Origin: G963422565 sp963422565
Lineage (GTDB): Bacteria > Pseudomonadota > Alphaproteobacteria > MPNO01
Assembly: GCA_963422565.1 (NCBI GenBank)
Contig: OY730228.1
Span: 3,100,001 to 3,164,000 of the forward strand
DNA length: 64,000 nucleotides
Direction of reading: 5' to 3'
The notes under the pieces were generated by a model. That model worked only from the letters and a program-made list of their open reading frames with translations. It did no database searches and was not told the DNA's origin. Position numbers and translations under genes: made by a program. Positions 41,462-51,149 of the stretch are shown piece by piece; the stretch's first letter is position 1; the number at the start of each line of letters is the position of its first letter.

Positions 41462-43261
41462 ATGAACGAGGGCACGGCGGCCCGCGGCGACGTGCTCGGC
41501 GTGTCCCGGTCGGTGACCGAGCGCGCATGGCGGACCCGGCTCGGCGACGAGCGGCGGGCGCTCGAACTCGCTCAACGCGCCGGTATGGCGGAGCCCGTCG
41601 CCCGCGTCCTCGCCGCGCGCGGGGTCGGGCCGGACGACATCGGGACCTTTCTCAACCCGACGCTCAGGGACATGCTTCCCGACCCGTCCGGCCTCGCGGG
41701 AATGGATGTTGCGGTGGCGCGCGCCGTCGCGGCCATCCAGGACGGGGAACATATCGGGATCTTTGCCGATTACGATGTCGACGGCGCGACCTCCGCCGCC
41801 CTCCTGGTCCGCTTCTTCGCGCATCTCGGCAGGGAGGTCGAGGTCTATGTCCCCGACCGGCTGCGCGAAGGCTACGGTCCAAACAGCGGCGGGCTCGCGG
41901 CCTTGGCCAGGGCCGGCGCTACCCTGATCTTCACCGTGGATTGCGGCACGAGCGCCCATGGCGTGCTGGCCAAGGCGAGGGACGAGGGGCTCGACATCGT
42001 CGTCCTCGATCACCATGTCGCGCAGCCGGCGCTGCCGCCCGCCGCGGCCGTCGTCAATCCGAACCGTCTCGACGACGACAGCGGCTGCGGCCGCCTCGCG
42101 GCCGTGGGCGTTACGTTCCTGTTCCTGGTCGCCCTCAACCGGGCGCTGCGCGACGGCGGCTGGTACGGCCAGGGCCACGCCGAGCCGAACCTGCTCGACT
42201 GGCTAGATATGGTCGCTCTCGGGACGGTCTGCGACGTCGTGCCGCTCGGCGGCGTCAACCGCGCCTTCGTCGCGCAAGGGCTCAAGGTCATGGCGCGGCG
42301 GCGCAATCTCGGAATCGCCGCGTTGGCCGATATGGCCGATCTCGATGAACGACCGGACAGCTATCACGCGGGCTTCGTCCTCGGTCCCCCGATCAACGCC
42401 GGAGGACGGATCGGCGAGCCGGGGCTCGGCGTTCGTCTGCTGACCACGGGATCGCCGGAGGAGGCGGCCGAGATCGCCGGACGGCTCGACGCCTGCAACC
42501 GGGAACGGCGGCGGATCGAGGCGGCGGTGCTGGAGGACGCGCGCGCCCTTGCCGAGCGGAGTCTCGAGAACGTCGATCCCGCCGTGAGGCCGCTGCTGCT
42601 GGTCGCCGGGCGCGGCTGGCATGTCGGCGTCATCGGCATCGTCGCGTCGCGTCTCAAGGAGGCCTACAGCCTGCCCGTCTGCGTCGTCGCGCTGGACGGA
42701 ACGCTGGGCAAGGGGTCCGGGCGTTCGGTGCGCGGGGTCGCGCTGGGTTCCGCGGTGACCGCCGCCCTGCAGGCCGGGCTGCTCATCGATGGCGGAGGTC
42801 ACGAGATGGCCGCCGGCTTCACCGTCGCCGCGCGCCGGCTGGACGCAGCGAGCGAGTTTCTGAATGCGCATGTCGCGGACCAGCTCGGCCATCGCCCTCC
42901 GCTGGTCGCCCTCGGGATCGACGGGGTTCTGTCCCCCGCCGGCGCGACCGTGGAGATGGCGACGGCGTTGGAGCCGCTCGGCCCGTTCGGATCCGGCAAT
43001 CCGCGGCCCCGGTTCGGCTTCCCCGGGGTCCGCGTCCATCACGCGGTCGTCATCGGCGGCAGCCATGTCCGCTGCGCCTTCGGTCGCGGGGACGACGGAT
43101 CTTCGGTCAAGGGCATCGCCTTCCGCGCCGCCGGCACTCCCCTCGGCAATGCGCTGCTCGAACGCAACGGGCCGCTGCACCTCGCCGGTCACGTCAGGCT
43201 GGATCGCCGCCGGGGACCCAACGCCGTCGAGGTCGTCATTGAGGACGCCGCGCGGCTGTGA
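41462..43261 (+). CDS. recJ: Single-stranded-DNA-specific exonuclease RecJ
   Basis: A 599-residue DHH-family 5'-3' single-strand exonuclease of recombination and mismatch repair. Motif I is GIFADYDVDGATSAAL (about 95-110), the DHH motif is VVLDHHVAQ, and the DHHA1 domain has GKGSGRSVRG and DGGGHEMAAGFTV. The C-terminal OB-fold with GPFGSGNPRPRF is present. The start is placed at 41462; frames upstream of it overlap glpX. It lies 31 bases after glpX. Confidence 0.96.
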   Translation: MNEGTAARGDVLGVSRSVTERAWRTRLGDERRALELAQRAGMAEPVARVLAARGVGPDDIGTFLNPTLRDMLPDPSGLAGMDVAVARAVAAIQDGEHIGIFADYDVDGATSAALLVRFFAHLGREVEVYVPDRLREGYGPNSGGLAALARAGATLIFTVDCGTSAHGVLAKARDEGLDIVVLDHHVAQPALPPAAAVVNPNRLDDDSGCGRLAAVGVTFLFLVALNRALRDGGWYGQGHAEPNLLDWLDMVALGTVCDVVPLGGVNRAFVAQGLKVMARRRNLGIAALADMADLDERPDSYHAGFVLGPPINAGGRIGEPGLGVRLLTTGSPEEAAEIAGRLDACNRERRRIEAAVLEDARALAERSLENVDPAVRPLLLVAGRGWHVGVIGIVASRLKEAYSLPVCVVALDGTLGKGSGRSVRGVALGSAVTAALQAGLLIDGGGHEMAAGFTVAARRLDAASEFLNAHVADQLGHRPPLVALGIDGVLSPAGATVEMATALEPLGPFGSGNPRPRFGFPGVRVHHAVVIGGSHVRCAFGRGDDGSSVKGIAFRAAGTPLGNALLERNGPLHLAGHVRLDRRRGPNAVEVVIEDAARL

Positions 43262-43348
43262 TATGGGCAGGCTGCGGGATCGTCGGGCGATGGGGCCGCC
43301 GTGCCCGCATCGGGTGCCGGGGTCGTCGCGTCCGGCAATGGAGGCGGG

Positions 43349-43984
43349 GTGCGGTGGAGCCGAAAGCGGCTGGTGGGGTTGCAGCGCTGGCTGCGCTACC
43401 GATTCGTGGTCCCCATCGTCCGCAGCCGCCATCCTCCGGATTACACGGCGCGCGGCGTCGCCGTCGGCGTGTTCTGGGCGCTCACCCCGACATTCGGCGT
43501 CCAGATGGCGTTGGTGCTCCTGAACTGGGTCGCTTTCCGACAGATCGATCGCCGCTGGGATTTCAATGCTCTCCATGCGATGGCATGGACCTGGTTGACG
43601 AATTTCGCGACCGTGATCCCGGCCTATTACACCTTCTATGTCACCGGCCAGCTCGCGCTCGGCCGCTGGGATGACCTCAGCGGTTACGATTCTTTCGCCC
43701 GGCTCTGGGACGCGAGCTTCCCGGACCAGACGACGGGCGACTATCTGTCCGACGAGATCGGCGCGATCTGGACCTATTTCGAGGCCATCGTCGAGGGGTG
43801 GGGGCTCGCGATGTTCGTCGGGTTCTGGCCTTATGCGATCCTCGGCGCATGGATCGGCCATGCTTGGTCGCTCAGGCTCGTCGTCGCGCATCGGCGGCGT
43901 CTGACGCGGCGGCGGTCGGCCAACCCCTCGTCGAGGCGGCGCGGCGACAGAGGATCGACGACCGCAGATTGTCGAACCGGTTGA
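43349..43984 (+). CDS. DUF2062 membrane protein
   Basis: About 211 residues with two or three hydrophobic segments. The DUF2062 core is ARGVAVGVFWALTPTFGVQMALVLLNW (GxFxxxTPxxGxQ), followed by the AMAWTWLTNFATVIPAYYTFYVTGQ stretch and a final membrane segment near WGLAMFVGFWPYAILGAWIG. The function is unknown. The GTG at 43349 is preferred because GGAGG stands just ahead; another GTG at 43301 would add 16 residues. The tRNA follows 34 bases later. Confidence 0.85.
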   Translation: MRWSRKRLVGLQRWLRYRFVVPIVRSRHPPDYTARGVAVGVFWALTPTFGVQMALVLLNWVAFRQIDRRWDFNALHAMAWTWLTNFATVIPAYYTFYVTGQLALGRWDDLSGYDSFARLWDASFPDQTTGDYLSDEIGAIWTYFEAIVEGWGLAMFVGFWPYAILGAWIGHAWSLRLVVAHRRRLTRRRSANPSSRRRGDRGSTTADCRTG

Positions 43985-44018
43985 TCGCGGCAGCGCCGCC
44001 GGTTACCAATGGCGCCGC

Positions 44019-44094
44019 GACCCCATCGTCTAGAGGCCTAGGACATCAGCCTTTCACGCTGAAGACACGGGTTCGACTCCCGTTGGGGTCGCCA
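44019..44094 (+). tRNA. tRNA-Glu (anticodon UUC)
   Basis: A 76-base cloverleaf with the CCA end encoded. The acceptor stem GACCCCA pairs with TGGGGTC, the D-arm is in TCGTCTAGAGGCCTAGGACA, the anticodon loop is CTTTCAC with TTC, and the T-arm contains GGTTCGACTCC. All stems close. An opposite-strand gene (44054-45724) has its last codons and stop inside it. Confidence 0.97.
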
Positions 44095-45724
44095 TTCCGG
44101 CGCTCTCGGGCTTGCCGAGCCTCGGCGTCAGCCGTGGCGGGGCGGCGCGCGCGCCCGAGCCGCGCTGCGGTACAGCCGGCAACGCAAACCCCTGCTCGTG
44201 GCAGGCCCGGGTGATGACCGCGAATTTCCACAATACACCGCCGAGAAACGCCGAAATCCCGCCTGCGGCCGCGAGCCAGGCGGCGGCCGGCGGATCGACG
44301 GCGAGACTGGCCAGACAGAGGACGATCGGCGCCGCATGCCCGAGCCCGACCACGAAGGGGCTCGCCGATGCGAGATCCCGGCGGGCGAGCGCGCCGATCC
44401 CGTAATCGACGGCGCGCGCACGGTACAGATACCAGAGCGCGGCGTTGCCGGCCGCGAGCAGAACCACCGCCCCGGCCAGCGGCGCGACGGCCGCGGCGAG
44501 ACCGCCGATCGCCGCCCCCGCGGCGAGAAGGGCGCAGCCTTCGAGCAGGCCGGAGGCGACGAGCATCGGCGGAATCAGCGGAACGCGCCAGGACGGAATC
44601 CCCTTCGCGGCATGGAGGATGCGGGCTTGGCAGTAGAGGAACGCCGCCGCGGCCGCCGCAACCAGAACGGGCAGCGCCGCGCCGCCGAGGAAGACGTCGG
44701 CCAGGATCGCCGGATACAGCAGGGCGGCCGCATAGATCTCGCGCGTCATCCAGGAGGAGCCCGGCCGCCGCAGCGCGTGGAGGAACCGAAGCTTGCGGCC
44801 GATCTCGAGAAAGACGCAGAACAGGCCGAACGCCATGAAGACGGCGCCGGCGACGAAGGCGGCGGACAACGCCGACCGCTCGGGCAGCAGGCCGGCCAGC
44901 CAGGCGACGAACGCCGCGACGATGAGCCCCGACGCCATGCCGCCGAACGTGAAATTCATCGCGGCGCGCGCGTCCCAGAAAGTCTGTCGGCGCCCGACCA
45001 GCGGGCCGGCGGAGAGATCCGCGTCGGAGACGCCGGCGGGGTCCTGCTCCCCCGACCGGCCCGGGGTGGTATCCGGAATCTCGTAGAGATAGCGGATCTG
45101 CGGGTCCGTACCGAGATCCGCATGCATCTGAAAGCTCTCATGCTCCTCGGCCAGCCGGCTGACGCCGCTCTCGGGGTCCGCGAAATCGCCGAAATGGATC
45201 GCCTGAGCGATGCAGGATGCGGCGCAAGCCGGCGTGTAGGCGAGATCGACGCCCGGCGTCAGGCCGCGCTCTTTCGCCTCGTCGATACGCTCGACGCAGA
45301 ACGTACACTTGTTGGCGACGCCGAGCCTTTCGTCATGCGCGGTCTGGATCTCCTGCCTGGTCGGCGCTCCGCCGAAATACCAGCTCCTGTCGTGAACGAT
45401 GGTCCGCGCCTGGTAGGGGCAGGCGACCGCGCAATAGCCGCAGCCGATACAGGTGTCGTAATCCATCGTCACAAGCCCGTCGCTGCGCTGCCGGGTCGCG
45501 CCGGTCGGGCAGACCGGGACGCAGGGCGGCTCGGCGCAATGCTGACATCCGGTGACCAGGAACAGACGCTGGACATCGGGGTAGACGCCCTGCTCGACAT
45601 CGAGCACGCGACGCCACTGGACGCCGGGCGGCGTGTCGTTGGCATGCTTGCAGGCGATGGTGCAGGTCTGGCAGCCGACACAGCGGTTGAGATCGACCAC
45701 CATGCCGTAGCGGGGGGCGCTCAA
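44054..45724 (-). CDS. Fused Fe-S electron-transfer subunit and membrane anchor (DmsB-DmsC / PadC-PadD type)
   Basis: A 556-residue fusion. Residues 1-200 form a four-cluster ferredoxin: CVGCQTCTIAC (C15, C18, C21, C25), CQHCAEPPCVPVC, CIGCGYCAVAC and CTFC with a later CAASC. Residues from about 255 on form an NrfD/DmsC-like anchor with eight or more helices. It would carry electrons from the molybdenum enzyme encoded just upstream to the quinone pool. The start is TTG at 45724, overlapping the previous stop as TTGA and preceded by GGGGAG; ATG 45703 is the alternative. The C-terminal 13 codons run antisense through the tRNA-Glu gene. Confidence 0.88.
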   Translation of the reverse strand: MSAPRYGMVVDLNRCVGCQTCTIACKHANDTPPGVQWRRVLDVEQGVYPDVQRLFLVTGCQHCAEPPCVPVCPTGATRQRSDGLVTMDYDTCIGCGYCAVACPYQARTIVHDRSWYFGGAPTRQEIQTAHDERLGVANKCTFCVERIDEAKERGLTPGVDLAYTPACAASCIAQAIHFGDFADPESGVSRLAEEHESFQMHADLGTDPQIRYLYEIPDTTPGRSGEQDPAGVSDADLSAGPLVGRRQTFWDARAAMNFTFGGMASGLIVAAFVAWLAGLLPERSALSAAFVAGAVFMAFGLFCVFLEIGRKLRFLHALRRPGSSWMTREIYAAALLYPAILADVFLGGAALPVLVAAAAAAFLYCQARILHAAKGIPSWRVPLIPPMLVASGLLEGCALLAAGAAIGGLAAAVAPLAGAVVLLAAGNAALWYLYRARAVDYGIGALARRDLASASPFVVGLGHAAPIVLCLASLAVDPPAAAWLAAAGGISAFLGGVLWKFAVITRACHEQGFALPAVPQRGSGARAAPPRLTPRLGKPESAGMATPTGVEPVSSA

Positions 45725-48558
45725 GACGCGCTCCCCGGCCGGTCGCCGCGCTTCAATCGAACGCGGACGAGGTCGGCCCCGCTCCCCGTCGAATCGGTCA
45801 GCGACAGAGACAGCGACGTGAGCGAGTTGAGGCTTCCGAGCCCGAGATCCTTGGCGTAAGGGGTCGCCCAGTGGTCGAACTGGCCGATCAGGAGCACGGT
45901 GTCGGGTCGGATTCCCTCGCGCAGGACGGCCCGGCCCCGCGTGGTCCCGGTCGCCGATTCGAGGACGATCGGATCGCCGTCCGCGATCCCGTGCGCACCG
46001 GCCGTCTTGCGGTTGACGATGATACCCTCATGTCCGGCGATGTTGCCGGCCACCTCGTTGATCAGCGGTATTCCCACATTCGCGCCCCAGGAATACTGCA
46101 TGCTGCGCGCGGTCAGCGCCCAGAGCGGGAACTCGTCCGGGTCTCGGCCGTGTTCGGCCGCGGCGGCGATCCAGATGTCCGGGAACGGGTGGTAGCCGGG
46201 CAGCGGCTCGTATTCCTCGAGCTGACGATCCCACCAGCCGACGCCGATCTCGTGAAGCCGCCGGGCGAGCTCGGCGCCGCGGCGCATCAGACGCTCCTGA
46301 TAGGGCATCTCGAAGCGCAGCCCGTGGTCCTTGAGGGTCGGGTAGAGATACCAGTCGAGCTGCGGAAAGGGCACGAGCATGAAACCATGCTCCTTGAACC
46401 AGGCGAGATCGTGGACCTCGCGGCCGCCCGACAGGCTATGGCTCGCCGCCCGGGCGACGGCGCCCCACACCTCCTCGCTGGAATGCGCGACATTCGGGTC
46501 GAGCCCGTAGTCGTAGCCGGCCGCGCCGTCGACCAGCCGGCATCCCGCCGCGCCGCGGTTGATGGCGGCGTTATACGCATCGAGCAGCCCGACCCGCTCG
46601 GCGAGTCGCGTGGCCACATCCGAGATGTCCATCGCATCGACGACCGGCTCGACGACCGGCTGACGGATCGCCCAGCCCTGATGTTTCCAATACTGCTCGG
46701 TGAACTTGGTCGAGCCGATCTGAATCAGCTGCAGGCTCTCCAGATCGGTCGCCTCGGGCAGAAGGATGTCGGCCATGTGATTGGTCTCGTCCCGCGTGTA
46801 GGCGAACGAGACGGTGAACGGAAACTCGGCGATTCGCTCGGCCACCTCCGGCGCGTTCCAGGACGAGATCGCCGGGTTCGTGCGGTAGTTGATCCACATC
46901 TCGGGCAGCGTCTGCTTGCGCCACGGCCGGGGCGGGTCCTTCTGAAACAGCCAGGGCAGGTGCGCCGGCCCGAGCGCCGGCGACCAGGCGGAGTCAGCGG
47001 CGAGCGGAACCAGCGTCTTGTAGCCGTTGCGGATATGCGGCGCGGCGGCCCATTCCTCCCGGCTGGTCGGGTTGAACGGATAGTCCATGATGCCGTCGGC
47101 GGCGGACCTGACGGTCTTGTGGCGGTTGTCGGCGGGGCGGTTCAGCTTGACCGCGGTTCCCAAGGTTCCGCCCGGCACTTCGAGCGCGCCGACCAGAACC
47201 GCGAGCAGAGTGCGCGCCCAGCAGGTCTGATAACCGCCCCAGCCGTTGTTGACGCCCTTGCCGAGCATGACTCCCACGGGCCGGAACGGAAGCGTTCTTC
47301 CTTCGATCTCGATGGTCTCGCCGACCATCGCATGGGCGAGATACTCGTCGGCGATCCTGCGGATCCGACCGGCCGGGACGTCGCATTGCGCCTCGGCCCA
47401 TTCGGGAGTCCACGCCGCGACGCGATCGCGCAGGAGCTGGAAGGCGGGAACCGCATCCGCCGACTCCTCGTGGGTCCAGACGCTGTCGTCCGGACCGATC
47501 TCGATGCCGGCGACCCGGTGCCGGCCCTCGAGAGCCGGCTCCGCGATGTCCGTATCGAAAGGCTTGGCACATCCGTCGGCCAGGTCCAGGATCAGCGGCT
47601 TCCGGGTCTCGCGATCGCGCAGATAGTAGCCGTTGGGGCCCACCAGATAGGGCGATGTCGTGTCGTTGGCGATGAACGGGACATCGCAGACGTCGCGCCA
47701 GTCGCGTTCGATCAGGATCCGGTGAATGAGGGCGAACAGAAACGCCGCATCGGTCTTGGGCTTGATCGGCACCCATTCGGCGGAGACCGCGCCGGTGATC
47801 GACAGATGGGGTTCGACCTGGACCCGCTTCAAGCCGCGCACCCTGGCGTCCGCCTGGCGCCAGATCCCGGCAACGCCGCCCGAGGCCTCGACATTGTTGC
47901 CGCAATTGATCACATAGTTGCAGTAAGGGGTGTCCGGCGAGACGATGAACGCCCGGTGCCACAGCTCGCCGTAAAGATGCTCGGAGTGGTAGCACTTGAC
48001 CCCCTGCCCGCCGCCGAAGCCGAGATCGACCGGCCCCCAGGCCGACAGGAACGCCGGGAATGTGCCCATATATTGGGTGGGCGTCCCGCCGCCGCCGAAG
48101 CTGACCGCGAGCCGCGGATAGCCTTCCTCGTCCTTCAGACCCCGGGCGCGGATCTCCGCCATCCTGGCGGCGACGATATCGAGAGCCTCGTCCCATGAGA
48201 TCGGCACGAAGCCCGGATCCTCGCCGCGCCCCTTGCGCGGGTTGGTGCGCTTCATCGGCTGCGCGATGCGGTTGGGGTTGTAGGTCTTCTGGATCAGCCC
48301 GAAGGCCTTGACGCAGATCCGCCCGCCGCCGGGATGGCTCTCGGCGATGTCGTAGTTGGATTCGACGCGGGTGGCGACGCCGTCTTCCACCTCGACCTTG
48401 AGCAGATCCGGCCCGGCCACGCATTGGTAGCAGTAGACGGGCACCCGGCGGCGGTCGGCGAGCTTGGCCGCGCCGCGCTTCCTTTTCCGACCTTCGGCGG
48501 ACCGGAGCCGGCGCAAGATCCTCTCCCGGATGCCGGGCGGCGGCCTTACCACAGCCAT
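45721..48558 (-). CDS. Molybdopterin oxidoreductase catalytic subunit (PadB/DMSO-reductase family)
   Basis: A 945-residue molybdopterin-guanine-dinucleotide protein. The N-terminal Fe-S site reads VYCYQCVAGPDL...GGRICVKAFG. Next come domains with FVPISWDEALDIVAARMAEI, YCNYVINCGNNVEASGG, WINYRTNPAISSWN and DETNHMADILLPEATDLE, and the C-terminal pterin-binding domain with NEVAGNIAGHEGIIVNRKTA. The arrangement with a fused Fe-S/anchor partner resembles phenylacetyl-CoA:acceptor oxidoreductase (PadBCD) more than nitrate or DMSO reductase. The electron donor is inferred only. There is no evident twin-arginine signal, so a cytoplasmic position is likely. It overlaps the DUF4870 gene by 13 bases. 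Confidence 0.85.
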   Translation of the reverse strand: MAVVRPPPGIRERILRRLRSAEGRKRKRGAAKLADRRRVPVYCYQCVAGPDLLKVEVEDGVATRVESNYDIAESHPGGGRICVKAFGLIQKTYNPNRIAQPMKRTNPRKGRGEDPGFVPISWDEALDIVAARMAEIRARGLKDEEGYPRLAVSFGGGGTPTQYMGTFPAFLSAWGPVDLGFGGGQGVKCYHSEHLYGELWHRAFIVSPDTPYCNYVINCGNNVEASGGVAGIWRQADARVRGLKRVQVEPHLSITGAVSAEWVPIKPKTDAAFLFALIHRILIERDWRDVCDVPFIANDTTSPYLVGPNGYYLRDRETRKPLILDLADGCAKPFDTDIAEPALEGRHRVAGIEIGPDDSVWTHEESADAVPAFQLLRDRVAAWTPEWAEAQCDVPAGRIRRIADEYLAHAMVGETIEIEGRTLPFRPVGVMLGKGVNNGWGGYQTCWARTLLAVLVGALEVPGGTLGTAVKLNRPADNRHKTVRSAADGIMDYPFNPTSREEWAAAPHIRNGYKTLVPLAADSAWSPALGPAHLPWLFQKDPPRPWRKQTLPEMWINYRTNPAISSWNAPEVAERIAEFPFTVSFAYTRDETNHMADILLPEATDLESLQLIQIGSTKFTEQYWKHQGWAIRQPVVEPVVDAMDISDVATRLAERVGLLDAYNAAINRGAAGCRLVDGAAGYDYGLDPNVAHSSEEVWGAVARAASHSLSGGREVHDLAWFKEHGFMLVPFPQLDWYLYPTLKDHGLRFEMPYQERLMRRGAELARRLHEIGVGWWDRQLEEYEPLPGYHPFPDIWIAAAAEHGRDPDEFPLWALTARSMQYSWGANVGIPLINEVAGNIAGHEGIIVNRKTAGAHGIADGDPIVLESATGTTRGRAVLREGIRPDTVLLIGQFDHWATPYAKDLGLGSLNSLTSLSLSLTDSTGSGADLVRVRLKRGDRPGSAS

Positions 48559-48908
48559 GTCGTCACATTCGGATACGGTTCGGACCGCAGCGCGCAGCGG
48601 AGTCCCTTGACGCTGCGAACGATCCACCATACCAGGGCCGCCAGCAAGACGAACCAGCCGATTACGATGACGGTGGCAAGAAAGCCCACCGCGAAGTAGA
48701 GAAGCCCGATCCAGAACGTGCGGATCTGAAACCGATAATGCTCGGCGACCCACCCGCCGCTATTTCCTTGGCCGACATGGGAAACGATTACGCCGACGAT
48801 TGCCGGCCAGCCGATAAAGACACTGCAAAGGTAGGCGATATAGACGATCTTCGCGATGCCGCCATTACTCCATCTGCTCTCCGCAGGCGCCGCCTCGATG
48901 TTCTGCAT
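48546..48908 (-). CDS. DUF4870 membrane protein
   Basis: A 120-residue membrane protein with about three helices. The family core HYRFQIRTFWIGLLYFAVGFL is clear at about residues 56-76, and the C-terminal CALRSEPYPNVTTWLW ends with the usual W-L-W/F. The function is not known. It is the first gene of the molybdenum-oxidoreductase run and its stop overlaps the catalytic subunit start. Confidence 0.87.
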   Translation of the reverse strand: MQNIEAAPAESRWSNGGIAKIVYIAYLCSVFIGWPAIVGVIVSHVGQGNSGGWVAEHYRFQIRTFWIGLLYFAVGFLATVIVIGWFVLLAALVWWIVRSVKGLRCALRSEPYPNVTTWLW

Positions 48909-48981
48909 CTCTCCTCTCCGCCTGCTTCCGGCGATTTCGAATGCCTATCCTCGGAAGCGTCCGAACTCACGAACCGAGACG

Positions 48982-49797
48982 CTAAATGAAGGTCAACCCG
49001 CCGTCCGGCTGAAGGTTCTGGCCGGAGATGTAGCTCGCCTCCTCCGAGCATAGGAACAGCATCGCCTTGGCGAGGTCGTGAATCGTCCCCTGACGCTTGA
49101 TCGACTGGCGCTCGGTGTAGTCCTTGAAGCGCTCTCGGGGCACCGAGGGCCGATCGATCTCCGTCTGCATGACCCCCGGCCAGAACGTGTTGACGGTGAC
49201 GTTCCACGGGCCCAGCTCGCGCGCCATCGACCGGGTCATGCCGACCATCGCCGATTTGGTCGTGATGTAGTGCAGATAGTTCGGCAGCCCCATGACGAAA
49301 GTCGCGGACGACACGTTGACGATCCGGCCCCATTTCGCCTCCTGCATGGCCGGCACGACGGCACGGGCGCAGAAGAACGAGCCGGTGATGTTGACGTCGA
49401 CCGCCGCCTTCCATTCCTCGATCGGCAGCTCCCAGAACGGCGCCATGGTTATCCGGGAGAACACCGCCGCGTTGTTGATGAGGCAGTCGATGCGGCCGAA
49501 CGCGGCCAGCACCGTCTCGGCCATCCGGGTCGCAGAATCGAGGTCGGAGACATCGGTCCGGACCGCCAACGCCCGGCCCTGCTTCGCCCGGACCTCGTCG
49601 GCGACACGCTCCCCCGCCTCGCCGTCGATCTCGGCGATCACCGGGATGGCGCCCTGCGCAGCGAAATAATGCGCGTAGCCACGGCCGATTCCCTGCCCGC
49701 CCCCGGTGATGATCACCACCCGGTCCTCGAGGCTGTGATAGGTCGCCGACCGATCGACCTCGATATCGTCGTAGTCGATATGTCCGATTTCCGTCAT
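48982..49797 (-). CDS. SDR family oxidoreductase
   Basis: A 271-residue classical SDR with TGGGQGIG (about 31-38), the INNAAVF variant of NNAG, NVSSATF (catalytic serine) and the YITTK pair. The ending GQNLQPDGGLTF is family-typical. It has an N-terminal extension of about 20 residues. Substrate unknown. It is 30 bases downstream of the CoA-transferase gene, and the two probably act on the same acyl-CoA chain (inference). Confidence 0.9.
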   Translation of the reverse strand: MTEIGHIDYDDIEVDRSATYHSLEDRVVIITGGGQGIGRGYAHYFAAQGAIPVIAEIDGEAGERVADEVRAKQGRALAVRTDVSDLDSATRMAETVLAAFGRIDCLINNAAVFSRITMAPFWELPIEEWKAAVDVNITGSFFCARAVVPAMQEAKWGRIVNVSSATFVMGLPNYLHYITTKSAMVGMTRSMARELGPWNVTVNTFWPGVMQTEIDRPSVPRERFKDYTERQSIKRQGTIHDLAKAMLFLCSEEASYISGQNLQPDGGLTFI

Positions 49798-49827
49798 CTT
49801 CTGCTCCCGGCGTTCGGCTCGGACGGA

Positions 49828-51066
49828 CTATGACAGGGCGGCGCCGACGATCCCAGCCTCGCGCAGCCGGGCGAGCTCGGCTGCGCCGCAGCCGAGAACC
49901 TCTCTCAGCACCTCGTCGCTGTGCTCGCCGAGCAGCGGCGGTGGGCGGCGAATCTCGACCGGGGTCCCGGTCAGGCGCAGCGGGCTCGCGATCAGCCTCG
50001 CCGGATGGCCGTCGAGCGCGGGATGGGGCACCTCGGCGACCATGCCGCGCGCGGCGACCTGCGGGTCGTCGAACACCTGCCGGAGATCGTTGATGGGTCC
50101 GCAGCCGATCCCCTGCCGTTCCAGCTCGGCCAGCCAGTCGGCGGTGTGCCGCCCCTCGAAGATCGGCCGCAGCGCCTCGATACAGGCGGCGCGGTTGCGC
50201 ACCCGCGCGTCGTTGGTGGCGAAGCGCGTGTCCCTGTACAGATCCGGGCGCGCGACGGAGTCGCAGAAGCGGCGGAACTGTCCGTCGTTTCCGATCGCCA
50301 CGACCATATACCCGTCGGCCGTGCGGAAGACCTGATAGGGCACGATGTTGGGATGGGCGTTGCCCAGCCGCCCGAGATCGCCGCCGTGGAGATAGTTCAT
50401 GCCGGCGTTGACCAGCCAGGCGACCTGGGCGTCGAGCATGCCGATATCGATATATTGCCCCTGTCCCGTCTGGGCCGCGTGGCGGAGCGCGGCGCAGACC
50501 GCGACCGCCGCGAACATGCCCGACATGATGTCGGCGATCGGCACGCCGACCTTTTGGGGCTCGCCGTCGATCGAGCCGGTGATCGACATGATCCCGCCCA
50601 TCGCCTGTATCAGGAAATCGTAGCCGGGGCGGTGCGCATAGGGTCCGGTCTGGCCGAAACCCGTGATCGAACAATAGACGAGTTTCGGATGCTCGGCCTT
50701 GACGTCGTCGTAACCGAGCCCGTAGCGCGCCAGATTGCCGGCCTTGAAATTCTCGACCACGGCGTCGGCTTCGAGAATGAGGCGCCTGGCGAGCCGCTGT
50801 CCGTCCGGCTTGGAGATATCGAGTGCGACCGACCGCTTGTTGCGGTTGGCGGACATGAAGTAGGCGCTCTCGCCGGTGTCGGCGCCGTTTGCGTCCTTGA
50901 CGAAGGGCGGTGCGAATTTCCGCGTGTCGTCGCCGACCCCCGGGCGCTCGATCTTGATCACGTCGGCTCCGAGATCGCCGAGAAGCTGGGTACAGTACGG
51001 GCCGGCGAGCACGCGGGTAAGATCGATCACGCGAACCCCGCCGAGCGCCCCCGCCGTTCCCGCCAT
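49828..51066 (-). CDS. CaiB/BaiF family CoA-transferase
   Basis: A 412-residue class III CoA-transferase with GVRVIDLTRVLAGPYCTQLLGDLGADVIKIE at the start, SANRNKRSVALD, the catalytic aspartate D179 in GVPIADIMSG, and the closing LGEHSDEVL motif. It is of the succinyl-CoA:L-malate / formyl-CoA transferase-like group; the substrate is not evident. It is divergent from the meta-pathway operon across a 309-base region. Confidence 0.92.
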   Translation of the reverse strand: MAGTAGALGGVRVIDLTRVLAGPYCTQLLGDLGADVIKIERPGVGDDTRKFAPPFVKDANGADTGESAYFMSANRNKRSVALDISKPDGQRLARRLILEADAVVENFKAGNLARYGLGYDDVKAEHPKLVYCSITGFGQTGPYAHRPGYDFLIQAMGGIMSITGSIDGEPQKVGVPIADIMSGMFAAVAVCAALRHAAQTGQGQYIDIGMLDAQVAWLVNAGMNYLHGGDLGRLGNAHPNIVPYQVFRTADGYMVVAIGNDGQFRRFCDSVARPDLYRDTRFATNDARVRNRAACIEALRPIFEGRHTADWLAELERQGIGCGPINDLRQVFDDPQVAARGMVAEVPHPALDGHPARLIASPLRLTGTPVEIRRPPPLLGEHSDEVLREVLGCGAAELARLREAGIVGAALS

Positions 51067-51149
51067 CTTCGCCTCCGTGTCAACGGCCCGCCGGACCCCG
51101 CGCGACGGCCGCCGCCACGCTCCGCGACATCATAGTCGGTCGGTGGACA

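Noticed and set aside
44046..44231. A 61-codon reverse frame with GDPNGSRTRVFSVKG-type ending
   Set aside because: This is the usual false peptide read from the antisense strand of a tRNA gene.
45871..48198. A 775-codon open frame on the forward strand
   Set aside because: Antisense to the molybdopterin enzyme; no motif, only a by-product of GC-rich codons.
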